A stretch of DNA of 64,000 bases from Pseudomonas sp. MM223 (GTDB lineage Bacteria; Pseudomonadota; Gammaproteobacteria; Pseudomonadales; Pseudomonadaceae), in contig OX352322.1 in NCBI GenBank assembly GCA_947090765.1, positions 3,269,501 to 3,333,500 of the forward strand, read 5' to 3'. A program made the position numbers and the translations under genes. Positions 19,633 through 28,912 of this stretch are shown here, in pieces. Below the pieces are notes generated by a model. The model did not search any database. It was not told the DNA's origin and saw nothing but the letters and a program-made list of their open reading frames with translations. How positions within the stretch are numbered: the stretch's first letter is position 1; every line of letters begins with the position of its first letter.

Positions 19633-20862
19633 TTAGTCTTCGCCCCAATCGGCCCACGCCTCTTCATCGATACTTTCGCCGGCAATCAGCACGCGCCGGT
19701 GTTGCAGGTTGATATTTTGCGATTCGGCAGGTGTTGCATCGACGTGCAAAACCTCCGGTTCTACCCATGCCAAGCTGGATTGACGAACCGCAGCGTCCCA
19801 ATCTTCGTAAAAATATTGCTCTTCAGGGACTGAGAAACCAGGGAGCTCAAGTGGCTTGTCGAAGTCTGCCGTAAATTGGAGGTTGACGACGTTGTGGGTT
19901 TTTCCTTGGAGTGGAATGGGCGCCACACGCTCACTGATAAACTCCTCCGGAAAAGGCGTGGCGCCTGGATTGTATAGATTGACAACCGGTGGGCAGTTCA
20001 CGCTGCGCAGCATCAGTGCAAAGCGGTAACGACGTTCCAAGACAAGTTCTACCTCGTGGGCATCCATCTCGAATTCGACGCCAGCATCGCCCATGCTGAA
20101 TAGCTGTTGATGCTTAACCCGATATTTTTCCAAATGATGATGTCGGCCCAAGAGCACTTGCAGGATGTTCGCACACCCTTCGGTGAGGAAAATCTTCTTG
20201 TTCATGGCAAATTGAAAGTACCACTTATCACCGTACTCGTGGAAAACATCGGCGCATTTTGCTTTGGCCAGATCTTTGGTGGTGCATCCCGTTTCTTTCA
20301 GTAAGCTAACCATCACGAGATCCCTGACCCAGTGCTCCACACCTCTGCACGTTTCGTTGACCTGTTCAAACAGTTCAACTGAGTTGAGCTCAGCTTTCGC
20401 GGTTAGCTCGGTGACGCAAGTGAAGTATTTGGCTTGGGTGTAAAGTTTTTTCATGCTTGAACGCATCGGGTCCAGGCTTTTGCCAAAGCGATGTTCTTGC
20501 CAGTTCATGGCTGCAGCAACGCGAGATGCGGCTTGACGACTGGTCAGCCGACCCAAACCCTTGAGCTTTCGATTGATGAGCAGGTCATCAATGTCTACTC
20601 CTAGGTAGTAATCCCTGGGTTCTGAGGGCGGCAGTGAGCCAGGGTAGAGGCTGATGTGACAGAGATAAAAATACACATAAGCTTCGAACGGTAGAGGACT
20701 ATGGCTGAGGGATTGATAGTGGGTGTGACGCAGCCAGAGGTCGAAATGCTGAAGATAGCGCGCCACTTTACGTCGCCGGCCGGCAGGTATGGTCTGCATC
20801 AGATAATGAGAGATCTCCTGATCCAGCGGCGGGATGAAGTAGATCTTTTGCGTCTGCGGCAT
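19633..20862 (-). CDS. TnsF-like inactivated tyrosine recombinase (candidate target selector)
   Basis: A 409-residue protein, convergent with tniQ and ending eight bases from it. The middle, RDLVMVSLLKETGCTTKDLA, matches the tyrosine-recombinase catalytic core near ArgI, but the usual arginine of the TGxR motif is replaced (TGCT). I see no convincing HxxR or tyrosine motif after it. Tn6022-type elements carry TnsF (TniE), an inactivated tyrosine recombinase that directs insertion into comM. Gene position and the lost arginine make this a relative candidate, here in an element sitting in pucR. GGAG lies seven bases before ATG. The IS5 element is inserted 80 bases upstream. Confidence 0.6.
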   Translation of the reverse strand: MPQTQKIYFIPPLDQEISHYLMQTIPAGRRRKVARYLQHFDLWLRHTHYQSLSHSPLPFEAYVYFYLCHISLYPGSLPPSEPRDYYLGVDIDDLLINRKLKGLGRLTSRQAASRVAAAMNWQEHRFGKSLDPMRSSMKKLYTQAKYFTCVTELTAKAELNSVELFEQVNETCRGVEHWVRDLVMVSLLKETGCTTKDLAKAKCADVFHEYGDKWYFQFAMNKKIFLTEGCANILQVLLGRHHHLEKYRVKHQQLFSMGDAGVEFEMDAHEVELVLERRYRFALMLRSVNCPPVVNLYNPGATPFPEEFISERVAPIPLQGKTHNVVNLQFTADFDKPLELPGFSVPEEQYFYEDWDAAVRQSSLAWVEPEVLHVDATPAESQNINLQHRRVLIAGESIDEEAWADWGED

Positions 20863-20942
20863 GGGTGGCTCCGGCTTACCATCTGCGTTAAACAGTTCGG
20901 GGAGGCTTACGCTGCTTTTCTAGGTGGTGACTGGTTAGTTAG

Positions 20943-22134
20943 GGAAGGTCTGAAGTAGCCCTGTATTTCCGGTCGACTTCAGCCCTCGCTGCTTTTGAAA
21001 GCGGGCCGTCGATCAAATTCGACCAGGTAACCCGCTCAGTTCTCCGTTTTTGGCCGCCGCGAGCACCTCGCAGCAGCCATTTTCCGCATTACAGGTGCAC
21101 CTTTCCTGCGGTAGTCAGCAAATGTCGGCGCGCCATCCATAGGTTCGACAGCGCGAACAGCGTCACCAGCTGAGCGGTGTTCTTGGCCAGGCCACGGAAG
21201 CGCACCTTCACGTAACCGAACTGGCGCTTGATCACTCGAAACGGGTGCTCGACCTTCGCTCGCACTTGTGCCTTGGCCTTCTCGATCTTGCGCTTGGCTT
21301 TGTACAGGGCGCTGCGTTTATCGAGCTTCTTGTAGGTGCTGCGGCGTGCTGCGACCTGCCAGATCACTTCGCGGCCAGCATGTTCGGGGCGCTTTTCGAC
21401 GCCGGTGTAGCCGGCATCGGCGCAGACGACGTTCTCGTCACCGTGCAGCAGTTTGTCGACCTGGGTGATATCCGCCACGTTGGCTGCCGTGCCTACCACG
21501 CTGTGTACCAGCCCCGACTCATCATCCACGCCGATGTGCGCCTTCATGCCAAAGTAATACTGGTTCCCTTTCTTGCTCTGGTGCATTTCCGGGTCGCGCT
21601 TGCCGTCCTGGTTCTTGGTCGAGCTGGGCGCGTGGATCAGTGTGGCATCGACGATAGTGCCCTGGCGCAGCGACAGGCCGCGATCCCCCAGGTAGCCATT
21701 GATTACGCCGAGGATGCCGGCTGCCAGCTCATGTTTCTCCAGCAAGCGACGGAACTTGAGGATGGTGGTTTCGTCGGGAATACGCTCGAGGCTCAGCCCG
21801 GCGAACTGACGCAGGATGGTCGTCTCGTAGAGCGCTTCTTCCATGGCCGGGTCGCTGTAGCCGAACCAGTTCTGCATCAGATGGATACGTAACATGGCCA
21901 TCAGCGGATAGGCTGGACGACCACCTTCACCCTTTGGGTAGTGTGGCTCGATCAGGGCAATCAATCCCTTCCACGGCACCACCTGATCCATCTCGATCAG
22001 GAACAATTCCTTACGGGTCTGCTTGCGCTTGCCGGCGTACTCGGCGTCGGCGAAGGTCATCTGCTTCATGGAAAAACTCGGCTGGCGGGATCGGCGTATT
22101 TCACCAGATTCAGGAAGTCTTTTTCAGACCTTCC
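20943..22134 (-). mobile_element. IS5-family insertion sequence, intact, with TTAG target duplication
   Basis: Ends are the inverted repeats GGAAGGTCTGAA (20943-20954) and TTCAGACCTTCC (22123-22134). Both sides carry the direct repeat TTAG (20939-20942 and 22135-22138), fitting the YTAR preference of IS5. The 1192-base length and one full transposase gene indicate a recent and probably active insertion. It lies between the TnsF-like gene and the TnpS-like recombinase. Confidence 0.93.
21089..22069 (-). CDS. IS5-family transposase
   Basis: A 326-residue DDE transposase. The catalytic residues are visible in GTIVDATLIHAPSS (Asp), VCADAGYTGVEKRPEH (Asp) and RAKVEHPFRVIKRQFGY (Glu, with the Y-R-K-type signature of IS4/IS5 enzymes). 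The N-terminus MKQMTFADAEYAGKRKQTR is typical of the IS5 subgroup. The gene fills the insertion sequence and has no frameshift. Confidence 0.95.
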   Translation of the reverse strand: MKQMTFADAEYAGKRKQTRKELFLIEMDQVVPWKGLIALIEPHYPKGEGGRPAYPLMAMLRIHLMQNWFGYSDPAMEEALYETTILRQFAGLSLERIPDETTILKFRRLLEKHELAAGILGVINGYLGDRGLSLRQGTIVDATLIHAPSSTKNQDGKRDPEMHQSKKGNQYYFGMKAHIGVDDESGLVHSVVGTAANVADITQVDKLLHGDENVVCADAGYTGVEKRPEHAGREVIWQVAARRSTYKKLDKRSALYKAKRKIEKAKAQVRAKVEHPFRVIKRQFGYVKVRFRGLAKNTAQLVTLFALSNLWMARRHLLTTAGKVHL

Positions 22135-22174
22135 TTAGGCAAGGAGTGTAGCAATGCGTCACTGCACGTTGCCC

Positions 22175-23314
22175 TTAGCATTCTTGAGCAGTGTGCGGTG
22201 CTGCCGCCGTCCGCTCTCCGGGCGGTACAGCGTCTAGAGGTGTAGACGACAGTAATTGGCTGGCCTGGCTGTCCAGCAGCGAACCGGCTTGGAAGTAGCC
22301 CATCACCGTGCTCACACTGCGGTGCTCAGTCATTGCCATCACCTCTCCGAGCGGTACACCCTGGCGTCCTGCCTCGGTGACGAAGCCTGAGCGCAGACTG
22401 TGCGCTGCCCAGTCCCCGTCAAGACCTGCCATCGCCGCGCGCCGCTTGACGATACGCGCTACTTGGTCACCCGACAGCCCGCTCGCAGCGACCCGCCCCC
22501 CTTTGTACAAGCGGCGAAACAACGGGCCCTCGCAGGCCGGTGCTACAGCGAGCCAGGCGTTAAGTGCCTGTGCCGCCGGCCCCTGCAGGGGTTTTTCCCG
22601 ACGCACGCCACTACTGTCGGTTTTGGTTGTCCCAAGCGCATATAGCCAGGTGTCGGCGTCCAGACGGCGCAGGTCTCCGATCTGCAAACCCACGATTTCC
22701 GAGCGGCGTCGGCCACCGCCGCTCCAAGCCAGCAACAGCAGGGCGCGATCGCGCGTGCCACGCACGCCGTCAGTGCAGGTGGCGAGCATCGCCTGCAGCG
22801 GCTCCAACACCACCGCGGTTTTCTTCCGCACGGATACGCCTTGGCGCGCCTGGGCCTTGCGTGCCTCTCGAAGAAGCGTCTTCACCGCAGGAGCCTCACT
22901 TGGGTTATCCCAGTTTCGCAGGCGATGCCATTTAGCCAAAACTGCCAAGCGATGGCTAACTGTGCTGAACGACAGTGGTCCAGGCTTGCCCTTGATCTTG
23001 GCTTCCACCAACGCGACATCGACGGCCGGCGGTAGCAGGTGTGTCCAGTTACCAGAAGTATCGGGCCTGGCCAAATGGTCGACGATGAATTGCACGGCGA
23101 CCTCGGGTGGCAACGCGCCGTCGCCGAGCGAGCGGCGATAACGCAACCGCAGCCACGCGGACCAGTAGGTGAGGGCGCTCTGGTAGCTACGCACGGTATT
23201 GGCCGCAGTGCCTGCCGCGATGAATGCCTCAGCCGCGGCGCGGGTACTGTCGGTCAACTCTGTAAGCACCAGCGGCTGGGAGGAGGGCATCTGTACCGGC
23301 TCTGTCAATTTCAT
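22175..23314 (-). CDS. Tyrosine recombinase, TnpS-like
   Basis: A 379-residue active-type recombinase. The N-terminal SAM-like core-binding domain (TVRSYQSALTYWSAWL) is followed by the catalytic domain: ArgI in GGGRRRSEIVGL, HxxR in WAAHSLRSGFVTEAG and the tyrosine in VMGYFQAG. ATG at 23314 is chosen; a longer frame extends into the divergent gene but is unlikely. It is divergent from a KfrA-domain coiled-coil gene with 69 bases between. Tn4651-type transposons resolve cointegrates with exactly such a pair (TnpS, TnpT). No matching Tn3-type transposase is in the window. Confidence 0.75.
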   Translation of the reverse strand: MKLTEPVQMPSSQPLVLTELTDSTRAAAEAFIAAGTAANTVRSYQSALTYWSAWLRLRYRRSLGDGALPPEVAVQFIVDHLARPDTSGNWTHLLPPAVDVALVEAKIKGKPGPLSFSTVSHRLAVLAKWHRLRNWDNPSEAPAVKTLLREARKAQARQGVSVRKKTAVVLEPLQAMLATCTDGVRGTRDRALLLLAWSGGGRRRSEIVGLQIGDLRRLDADTWLYALGTTKTDSSGVRREKPLQGPAAQALNAWLAVAPACEGPLFRRLYKGGRVAASGLSGDQVARIVKRRAAMAGLDGDWAAHSLRSGFVTEAGRQGVPLGEVMAMTEHRSVSTVMGYFQAGSLLDSQASQLLSSTPLDAVPPGERTAAAPHTAQEC

Positions 23315-23383
23315 CTCGCTCAACGCTGCAATAGGTTCGGATAACCATGCAATTATCAGACCTAAATAGGTAGAGGGTAGGGC
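23315..23383. promoter_or_regulatory. Divergent promoter region with recombination-core-like site
   Basis: GATAA (23340-23344) and TTATC (23353-23357) face each other over the eight-base spacer CCATGCAA. Extended to 11 bases, the arms agree at 8 positions. This is the architecture of a tyrosine-recombinase core site and sits where the rst site lies between tnpS and tnpT in Tn4651. A palindrome CCTAAATAGG follows at 23361-23370. Promoters for both genes must overlap this stretch. Confidence 0.5.
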
Positions 23384-24379
23384 ATGGCTGTAGGCGTCCC
23401 AGAAAACGATGTTTTTGCCGCGGCAGACGCAGTCCTTGCCCGTGGAGAGCGGCCAACGGTGGAACGGGTACGCCTGGAGCTCGGGCGCGGCAGCCCGGCG
23501 CGGGTCGGTGCTTTGCTCGATCAGTGGTGGGATCAGCTTGCGGGGCGCCTGCGCGGCGAAACCCGCCTGCCCGGCTTGCCGGCGGAAGTGGCGCAAGCCT
23601 TCGTGGCCATCTGGCAGCAGGCCACGCTGATGGCGCAAGGAGTCGCCGAGCAGGCTCTTGATAGCCAGCGGCAGGTGCTCGCCGAGGAGCGCGAAGCACT
23701 GGGAGCGCTGGAAGCTCGCGCCCGTCTGGAGGTAGTCCAGGCACAGCAGCAGACCGCTGAGGCAGTCATCACCCGGCAACGCGTGGAAACCCGTCTAGCC
23801 GATCTGGAACAGTTGCTGGGTCAGCGCCAGGCGCAAATCGACGATCTGCGCGCCCAACGCGACGAGCTGCAGGCGCAGCGTGACGAATCCCACGCGCATC
23901 TGATCGAGGTCCGGCAGCAGTTGCATAACAGTCGGGAGCAGGCCGAGCAGGCGCGGATAGAGCAGCAGCGGTACACTCGGGATGTGGAGGACCGAGCCTA
24001 TCGCGAGATCGATCGGGTACGCGAGGAGTACAAGGTGGTCGCGGGCCAACTCAAGGAGCTCAATCAGCGCCAGCACAGCCTTCAGCAAACCCTGCTGGCC
24101 GGTCAGATCGAGCTGACCGAAACGCGCGAACAGCGGGCCATGGCGCACGCGCAACTCCAAGCCCTGCGGGGTGAGCAAGAACAACGGCAACAGCTACTGG
24201 CCGACTTGACTCAACGCGGCGAGGCATTGCAACAGCAACTGCAGCAGGCTCATCAGGACATCCTCAGTGCGCGGGAACAGTCAGCGGCGGCGACAGCCCG
24301 GGCAGACGCGCTGGCCCAGCAGCTCGCCACCGCCCAAGCGGTGCCAAACAAAGCGCGTGCACCGCGCAAGCCCGTCTGA
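23384..24379 (+). CDS. KfrA_N-domain coiled-coil protein, TnpT-like
   Basis: A 331-residue protein. Residues 1-110 match the KfrA N-terminal DNA-binding domain (DVFAAADAVLARGERPTVERV, then GRGSPARVGALLDQWW). From about 115 to the end it is a long Q/E/R-rich coiled coil with a basic tail. TnpT of Tn4651 has the same size and build and binds rst to help TnpS. The divergent partner at 22175-23314 supports that role. Plasmid-type KfrA functions are the alternative. GAGGGTAGGG lies before ATG. Confidence 0.75.
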   Translation: MAVGVPENDVFAAADAVLARGERPTVERVRLELGRGSPARVGALLDQWWDQLAGRLRGETRLPGLPAEVAQAFVAIWQQATLMAQGVAEQALDSQRQVLAEEREALGALEARARLEVVQAQQQTAEAVITRQRVETRLADLEQLLGQRQAQIDDLRAQRDELQAQRDESHAHLIEVRQQLHNSREQAEQARIEQQRYTRDVEDRAYREIDRVREEYKVVAGQLKELNQRQHSLQQTLLAGQIELTETREQRAMAHAQLQALRGEQEQRQQLLADLTQRGEALQQQLQQAHQDILSAREQSAAATARADALAQQLATAQAVPNKARAPRKPV

Positions 24380-24441
24380 CCCGGCATATTTATTTCTTAA
24401 TTTCACTGGCAGCGGACGACTGCCTTGTACCAGGAAGTGCC

Positions 24442-25065
24442 ATGGACATCAGCACCCTTATAAAAGTGATCGCCGCCGTAGGCGCTATTTTGACGGCGGC
24501 CAAGGTAATCCACGAGTTTTCCCTCGGCGGTCAGGCGCGGCGTCGTGAGGAATACCGCTTCGCCAAAGAGTTTCTCAACGACCTCCATGCGCCAGAAGGG
24601 GGCGACAAACTTCATCCATTGGCGGTTGAGCGCGGCCTATATGCCATTGCGGGCACGGCCAGCATTTGCCCGGAAGATGTCGAATATTTGCTGACGCTGG
24701 CATCGCCGGATCGCGCACTCAAGGATTTTGCAGCGTCGCGGGTCTACGTCGAAATTGATCACAAGCTGCAGCGGGTGCAGTTCAAAACTAAATACCGCAG
24801 CGGGTTTTCTCGCGGTTTGCGCAAGATCGGCTGGCTCCTGTGCTATTTCGGCGCCTCGATTCTCGCGGCCTCGCCTTTATTGCTGGCCGGTCACTCGGAC
24901 TATTCGTCGCGCTTTATGTGGTTGGCCGTGGTGACGCTGCCTTGCGGCGGTCTGTATGCCTACCTGGCGCTGCGCGATTACATCAGGATCACCCGCGCAG
25001 AAACCTTGGTAACGGATCAGAAGAAGCACCGCTTGACCATCCAGGTGCACCACGCCCAGCGCTAA
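24442..25065 (+). CDS. Small membrane protein of unknown function
   Basis: A 207-residue protein that I do not recognise. A hydrophobic N-terminus (LIKVIAAVGAILTAA) is followed by a charged cytoplasmic part and two further membrane segments (WLLCYFGASILAASPLLLAG; FMWLAVVTLPCGGLYAYLAL). AGGAAG precedes the ATG. It follows the TnpT-like gene by 62 bases in the same direction, so it may be co-transcribed. A defence or stress role would be guesswork. The 139 bases after it hold no gene that I can see. Confidence 0.6.
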   Translation: MDISTLIKVIAAVGAILTAAKVIHEFSLGGQARRREEYRFAKEFLNDLHAPEGGDKLHPLAVERGLYAIAGTASICPEDVEYLLTLASPDRALKDFAASRVYVEIDHKLQRVQFKTKYRSGFSRGLRKIGWLLCYFGASILAASPLLLAGHSDYSSRFMWLAVVTLPCGGLYAYLALRDYIRITRAETLVTDQKKHRLTIQVHHAQR

Positions 25066-25204
25066 ATACGGCATCCAACTGATGGTCAACGGTGGCTCAA
25101 GCGCGCATCTTGCGGGGCGGGGCCGGCCGGGCGTGGCTAGACGAAGGATCGTTGCCGATGGCGCCCACGCCGCCGTTCATCCCTAGGGGCCGCCCAGCCG
25201 CGAA

Positions 25205-27925
25205 TCAGGCGAAGCGCACTTCCGGCAAGGGATCCTGTTTGGCCTCCGCCACGATGCGATCAAGCTCCGCACAGGAATCTTCGCGGTTTGCGATGAGGCT
25301 GCGGGCCAACTGCACACATTTGGTCCTGACGATTGAAATTGCTACCGCCGCATGGCCAACGTCGTCACTTGTCTCATAGCGGGTGCTATCAAAGACCACC
25401 GGCAGGGTGTCGATCACCGATCCGGTCTCCTCGGTCGAGAGCTGGCCGCGCTCATGAAGGGTGCGCAATGCCTCAATGATTTCCGACAGCGCATCCAGGC
25501 GTTGGGCGCCAAAAATCAAGACCAGCAGATGGACCAGGCGGCGTGTGATCGGGCTATCGGCTCTCGCACGCCATTCCCGGACCGCGTAAGCGGCGTGGGC
25601 CACGAACTTGGGGTCTTGATGTTGCAGGGCAAGCCGCAAGGTTTTCTCGACGAGCGTGGCGACAGGGTCAGAGTCGGCGAAGTAGATCAGCCCGACCAAG
25701 GCACCCGGCCCTTGAACCTCTCGGTAAAACAGGTCGAGTTGGGCAAACATCGTTTCGTTCGGCAGTCCCCTTAGGTGCGGCACTACCACCAAACCCAACG
25801 CTTTACTGATCAACGCTGCTTTGCGTTGCTCTCCACCAAACGTGAACGCCATTTCCAGCTGACTTTGAGATTTGGGACGCCAACGCGTCATCAGGTCGAA
25901 GTACCGTTGTGCTTGCTCGGCGCTGGGTTTGATACCTGCGGTGGCAGACCCCACCGAGTTGATCAGATCTTCCAGCAAGGCGTCTTCGAACAAACCCGGC
26001 GAACCTGCGTCGAACAGCTTCGCGCTCAACTGATTTTTCAGCGCCTCTGGCTGATGGCTCGGAAGTTTCAACAGCGCATGGGCGAACAATTGGTTGGCGC
26101 CCTGCAGGCTAGGATTGGCGGGATCGCTACCCCACAATTGCTGAAGTAAGCGATCGCGCTCTGCGGGAGTAAGGTAGTTTGCCTCGAGCAATGGGAGCAG
26201 CCTGACCAAGGCTTTACTGCAGTCCCTGCTTTCGGCGTTCACCGATTGGATGATCTGCGCAATCCGCCGCTCGATAACAGGGTTCGCCGGGCGTACCCCC
26301 GGTTTTTCGATCACCGGATTCGGCCAACCGCTGTTCGCGCTGAGACCGATCTCGTGCGGCAATGGCACCTCCAGTGCCTGCTGGAGCAAGCTGGAATGCT
26401 CATCCTCGGGAACACTTTCCAGCGAGTAGCGCATCAGGTGCTGCAGGGCGTCTTTCAGCCAGAGGTGTTGCAGGGCAGGCTGTTGACAGAGTTCGGTGGC
26501 CAGGATGAACAACTCCCGGGACCGTTCAGGAGGCAGGCGAACGCTGATGCGCGCCAAGATTTCGATGAGCACGCGCAGATAGCTCAATCCAGTGCGCCCG
26601 GCAGCTGCTGTTCGCTCGACGGTCCTGGCTTTCCAGTAATCGATCGCGCGCAGGCACTGTTCGACGAGCTGTTCAACCTGTACATACTCAAAGCGGGCAA
26701 CCCTGAGCCTGCTGAACGATTTCTTGATGATGTCGGCGGTCTCTATGCTCGCGCCCCGCACGGCAAGCGAAAAGCTATAGCGCCCCGCAACGCCCTCCAA
26801 CTCGACCAATTTGTCTGCCTGGCGGGCGAACAGATTGGTTTGCTGCCAGCGCAGTGGTATGCCTACCGTATCCAACACTCCTGTCATGACAACCAGGGGG
26901 TGTGCACCGCTGGTAAAGGACACGCTGTTGGACCCATCGCGATAGCTGCCAGGGGCAAAGTTGGGCACGACTGCGTGCTCTTTTCGTTGTTGGTCAACAG
27001 CATCATCGATACTGGTCTTCAAATCCTCCAGCATCGTCCCTGGATCGCATCGGTGATCGCGATAGAGAGAGGGGAAGGGGATCCGCTGCTCCGCCAGTCC
27101 CAGCACATGATAAAGCCAATGGGCCCAAGCGAGTCGCGATAGCAGGAACAGTGAGCGCCGGTTTTGGTGATGAAGCACAAGCAGTTCGCGGTAGGCCTGC
27201 GCGACCAGTTGGTTAGCTTCATCGAACGCGCCGAGCTCAACCAACAACGAGGCTTTGCGCAGCTTCCACCAAGGTTCGTCGATGGACATGTGGCCACATT
27301 GCGCCTGCAACTCCTCAAAGTCGAACGCATCCCGTGCGCGAATGGCGCGGTAGTACGCCAACTCGTTTGCCGCGTCGGCCCAATGTTTGGCGTTCGACGT
27401 AATAAACGTCTCCACACCTTTCCACGAGTCGGAGCCTTCATCGGCCCAGCGCTGGTTTTTCAGCAGCAGCACTGCACCCTCCAGGCGCTCCCGTTTGGAA
27501 AGCGGGCTTTGTTCGTCAAGCACGGTTTCCAGCAGCAGTTCGGAAAACTCGGTATCGAGCAGATCGTGTGTCAGGCCACTGCGCCAGATACGCTCGTAGA
27601 TCAGTCGAGCGCGCAGTTGATCTGGCAGCCGCCGCAGGATACGGGCTGAGAAAGCATGGAAATTGGTCTGTTCAAGCACGCGATCTTGCAGGCTGGCCGG
27701 CAAGACCAACCACCCAGGGAAGGTGTTGCGGTCCGCCTGTAAGGTGGCAAGGCTGTCTTCGAACCACTTGTAATTTTGTTCCTGCAGGAACGCTTCAATG
27801 TGCTGGTTCTGTTTGACGGGGTGGTTGAGATAAGCCGGCGACCAAGCACTCTCCGCCCTGGGCTTCAGGTCGAGGAGGGCTTGGAGAAATAGCTTGGTTG
27901 CTTCACGGTGAGCCATCCGGGTCAT
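25205..27925 (-). CDS. Large helical-repeat protein, partner of SIR2
   Basis: A 906-residue soluble protein without a catalytic motif that I can name. It is almost wholly alpha-helical in appearance, with TPR-like stretches (for example AELNQ-type pairs around WWKLRKASLLVELGAFDEAN). It overlaps the end of the SIR2 gene by 23 bases, with ATG at 27925 or 27916, so the pair is translationally coupled. In single-chain DSR-type defence proteins a SIR2 domain is joined to a large helical sensor of similar size, so this may be the sensor or scaffold half of a split system. Function is inferred from context. Confidence 0.65.
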   Translation of the reverse strand: MTRMAHREATKLFLQALLDLKPRAESAWSPAYLNHPVKQNQHIEAFLQEQNYKWFEDSLATLQADRNTFPGWLVLPASLQDRVLEQTNFHAFSARILRRLPDQLRARLIYERIWRSGLTHDLLDTEFSELLLETVLDEQSPLSKRERLEGAVLLLKNQRWADEGSDSWKGVETFITSNAKHWADAANELAYYRAIRARDAFDFEELQAQCGHMSIDEPWWKLRKASLLVELGAFDEANQLVAQAYRELLVLHHQNRRSLFLLSRLAWAHWLYHVLGLAEQRIPFPSLYRDHRCDPGTMLEDLKTSIDDAVDQQRKEHAVVPNFAPGSYRDGSNSVSFTSGAHPLVVMTGVLDTVGIPLRWQQTNLFARQADKLVELEGVAGRYSFSLAVRGASIETADIIKKSFSRLRVARFEYVQVEQLVEQCLRAIDYWKARTVERTAAAGRTGLSYLRVLIEILARISVRLPPERSRELFILATELCQQPALQHLWLKDALQHLMRYSLESVPEDEHSSLLQQALEVPLPHEIGLSANSGWPNPVIEKPGVRPANPVIERRIAQIIQSVNAESRDCSKALVRLLPLLEANYLTPAERDRLLQQLWGSDPANPSLQGANQLFAHALLKLPSHQPEALKNQLSAKLFDAGSPGLFEDALLEDLINSVGSATAGIKPSAEQAQRYFDLMTRWRPKSQSQLEMAFTFGGEQRKAALISKALGLVVVPHLRGLPNETMFAQLDLFYREVQGPGALVGLIYFADSDPVATLVEKTLRLALQHQDPKFVAHAAYAVREWRARADSPITRRLVHLLVLIFGAQRLDALSEIIEALRTLHERGQLSTEETGSVIDTLPVVFDSTRYETSDDVGHAAVAISIVRTKCVQLARSLIANREDSCAELDRIVAEAKQDPLPEVRFA

Positions 27926-28712
27926 CGTAGTCGGCGACCAGCGCGCTCAAATCGATGGGGGCGATATTGATCGATTCGAGGTACTTACGCTTGGCCGCGT
28001 TGAGCCCAAGCGCCCCTACCAGGTAGATGCGACGGGCCTGTCCGGCCAGGTGATCACGGACCCAGCCCGCCCAAGCGAGGAAATTGGGATCCTCGCCGGA
28101 AAACCCCAGTAAGCAGAGCTCGTTTTCAATGAACACTTGCCGGGCATAGTTGACGAATGCCGCATAGCGAGCGGGATATGTGCGGTAATCTTCCTGGGTA
28201 AACACCAGGTGGTTATCGAGGACGATGGTGCCATGCAGTTTGACAATGCGGGGAGACCTGGCACTTGCCAGGTCTTCCTGTTTACGTACCACCCCATAGA
28301 TCCGCTCCGGCACTGTCGCTGCGGCCCGCTCCAGTAAGGTATCCCAATTGGTAGTCAACACCTCCGACCACGGCAGCCGCAGCAACTCGTCATGCAGCGC
28401 ACCGGGCTGGAATGCCTGATCATTGATGGCGGTTTTCAGGCTGTCATGCATCGACTGCGGGCCGAAAAACGCCTGATATTCTTCCGCCAGCCGTAAAGCG
28501 TCGGAGCTCGTAGAGCCCAGTTCTGCACCCAGTTTTGCGCAGAGTTCAAACCACAAGGGCATTTTTTGCGCCGGATTACCACTGATGGCGGCGCTCCGGC
28601 TAAAACCTGCACCTACCATAATAGCTGCGCCGTGGAACGTGCCATCTTGCTGCCAAAGTGCCGCTGCGAGTTTCTTGAGCGCTGCGGAATCCGCTAACTG
28701 ATTTACATCCAC
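27903..28712 (-). CDS. SIR2-like NADase-type protein
   Basis: A 269-residue SIR2-fold protein. The NAD site is visible in MVGAGFSRSA, LTTNWDTLLERA and IVKLHGTI, with a later FSGEDPNFLAW. Proteins of this SIR2_2-like class in defence islands (Thoeris-, DSR- and SIR2-HerA-type) consume NAD after phage recognition. GTG at 28712 is chosen because AAGGGA lies in front, though closely spaced; an alternative GTG at 28799 adds 29 poorly conserved-looking residues. The gene is first in a two-gene operon with the helical protein and diverges from the sigma-like operon at 29285. Confidence 0.78.
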   Translation of the reverse strand: MDVNQLADSAALKKLAAALWQQDGTFHGAAIMVGAGFSRSAAISGNPAQKMPLWFELCAKLGAELGSTSSDALRLAEEYQAFFGPQSMHDSLKTAINDQAFQPGALHDELLRLPWSEVLTTNWDTLLERAAATVPERIYGVVRKQEDLASARSPRIVKLHGTIVLDNHLVFTQEDYRTYPARYAAFVNYARQVFIENELCLLGFSGEDPNFLAWAGWVRDHLAGQARRIYLVGALGLNAAKRKYLESINIAPIDLSALVADYDDPDGSP

Positions 28713-28912
28713 GTCCCTTGTATCCCTGTTCCGTATCCAGATTAGTGAAGACGTCTGCTCGCTGGCATTGCCAGCTATCGCTTGGCGATGCGCGAGCACG
28801 GGTGGCGGGACGTCTTTGTCAACAGTCAGTCACCGGCACGCGTGGTTCCTGCGGCACAGGCCAAGAGCTGTTACGGCATTGTGCCACCCTCGACTCTGGG
28901 ATCCAATTGGGT

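Noticed and set aside
26246..27142. Plus-strand frame of 298 codons opposite the SIR2 partner
   Set aside because: The minus-strand protein is continuous over 906 codons and coupled to SIR2; the plus frame has no ribosome site or family.
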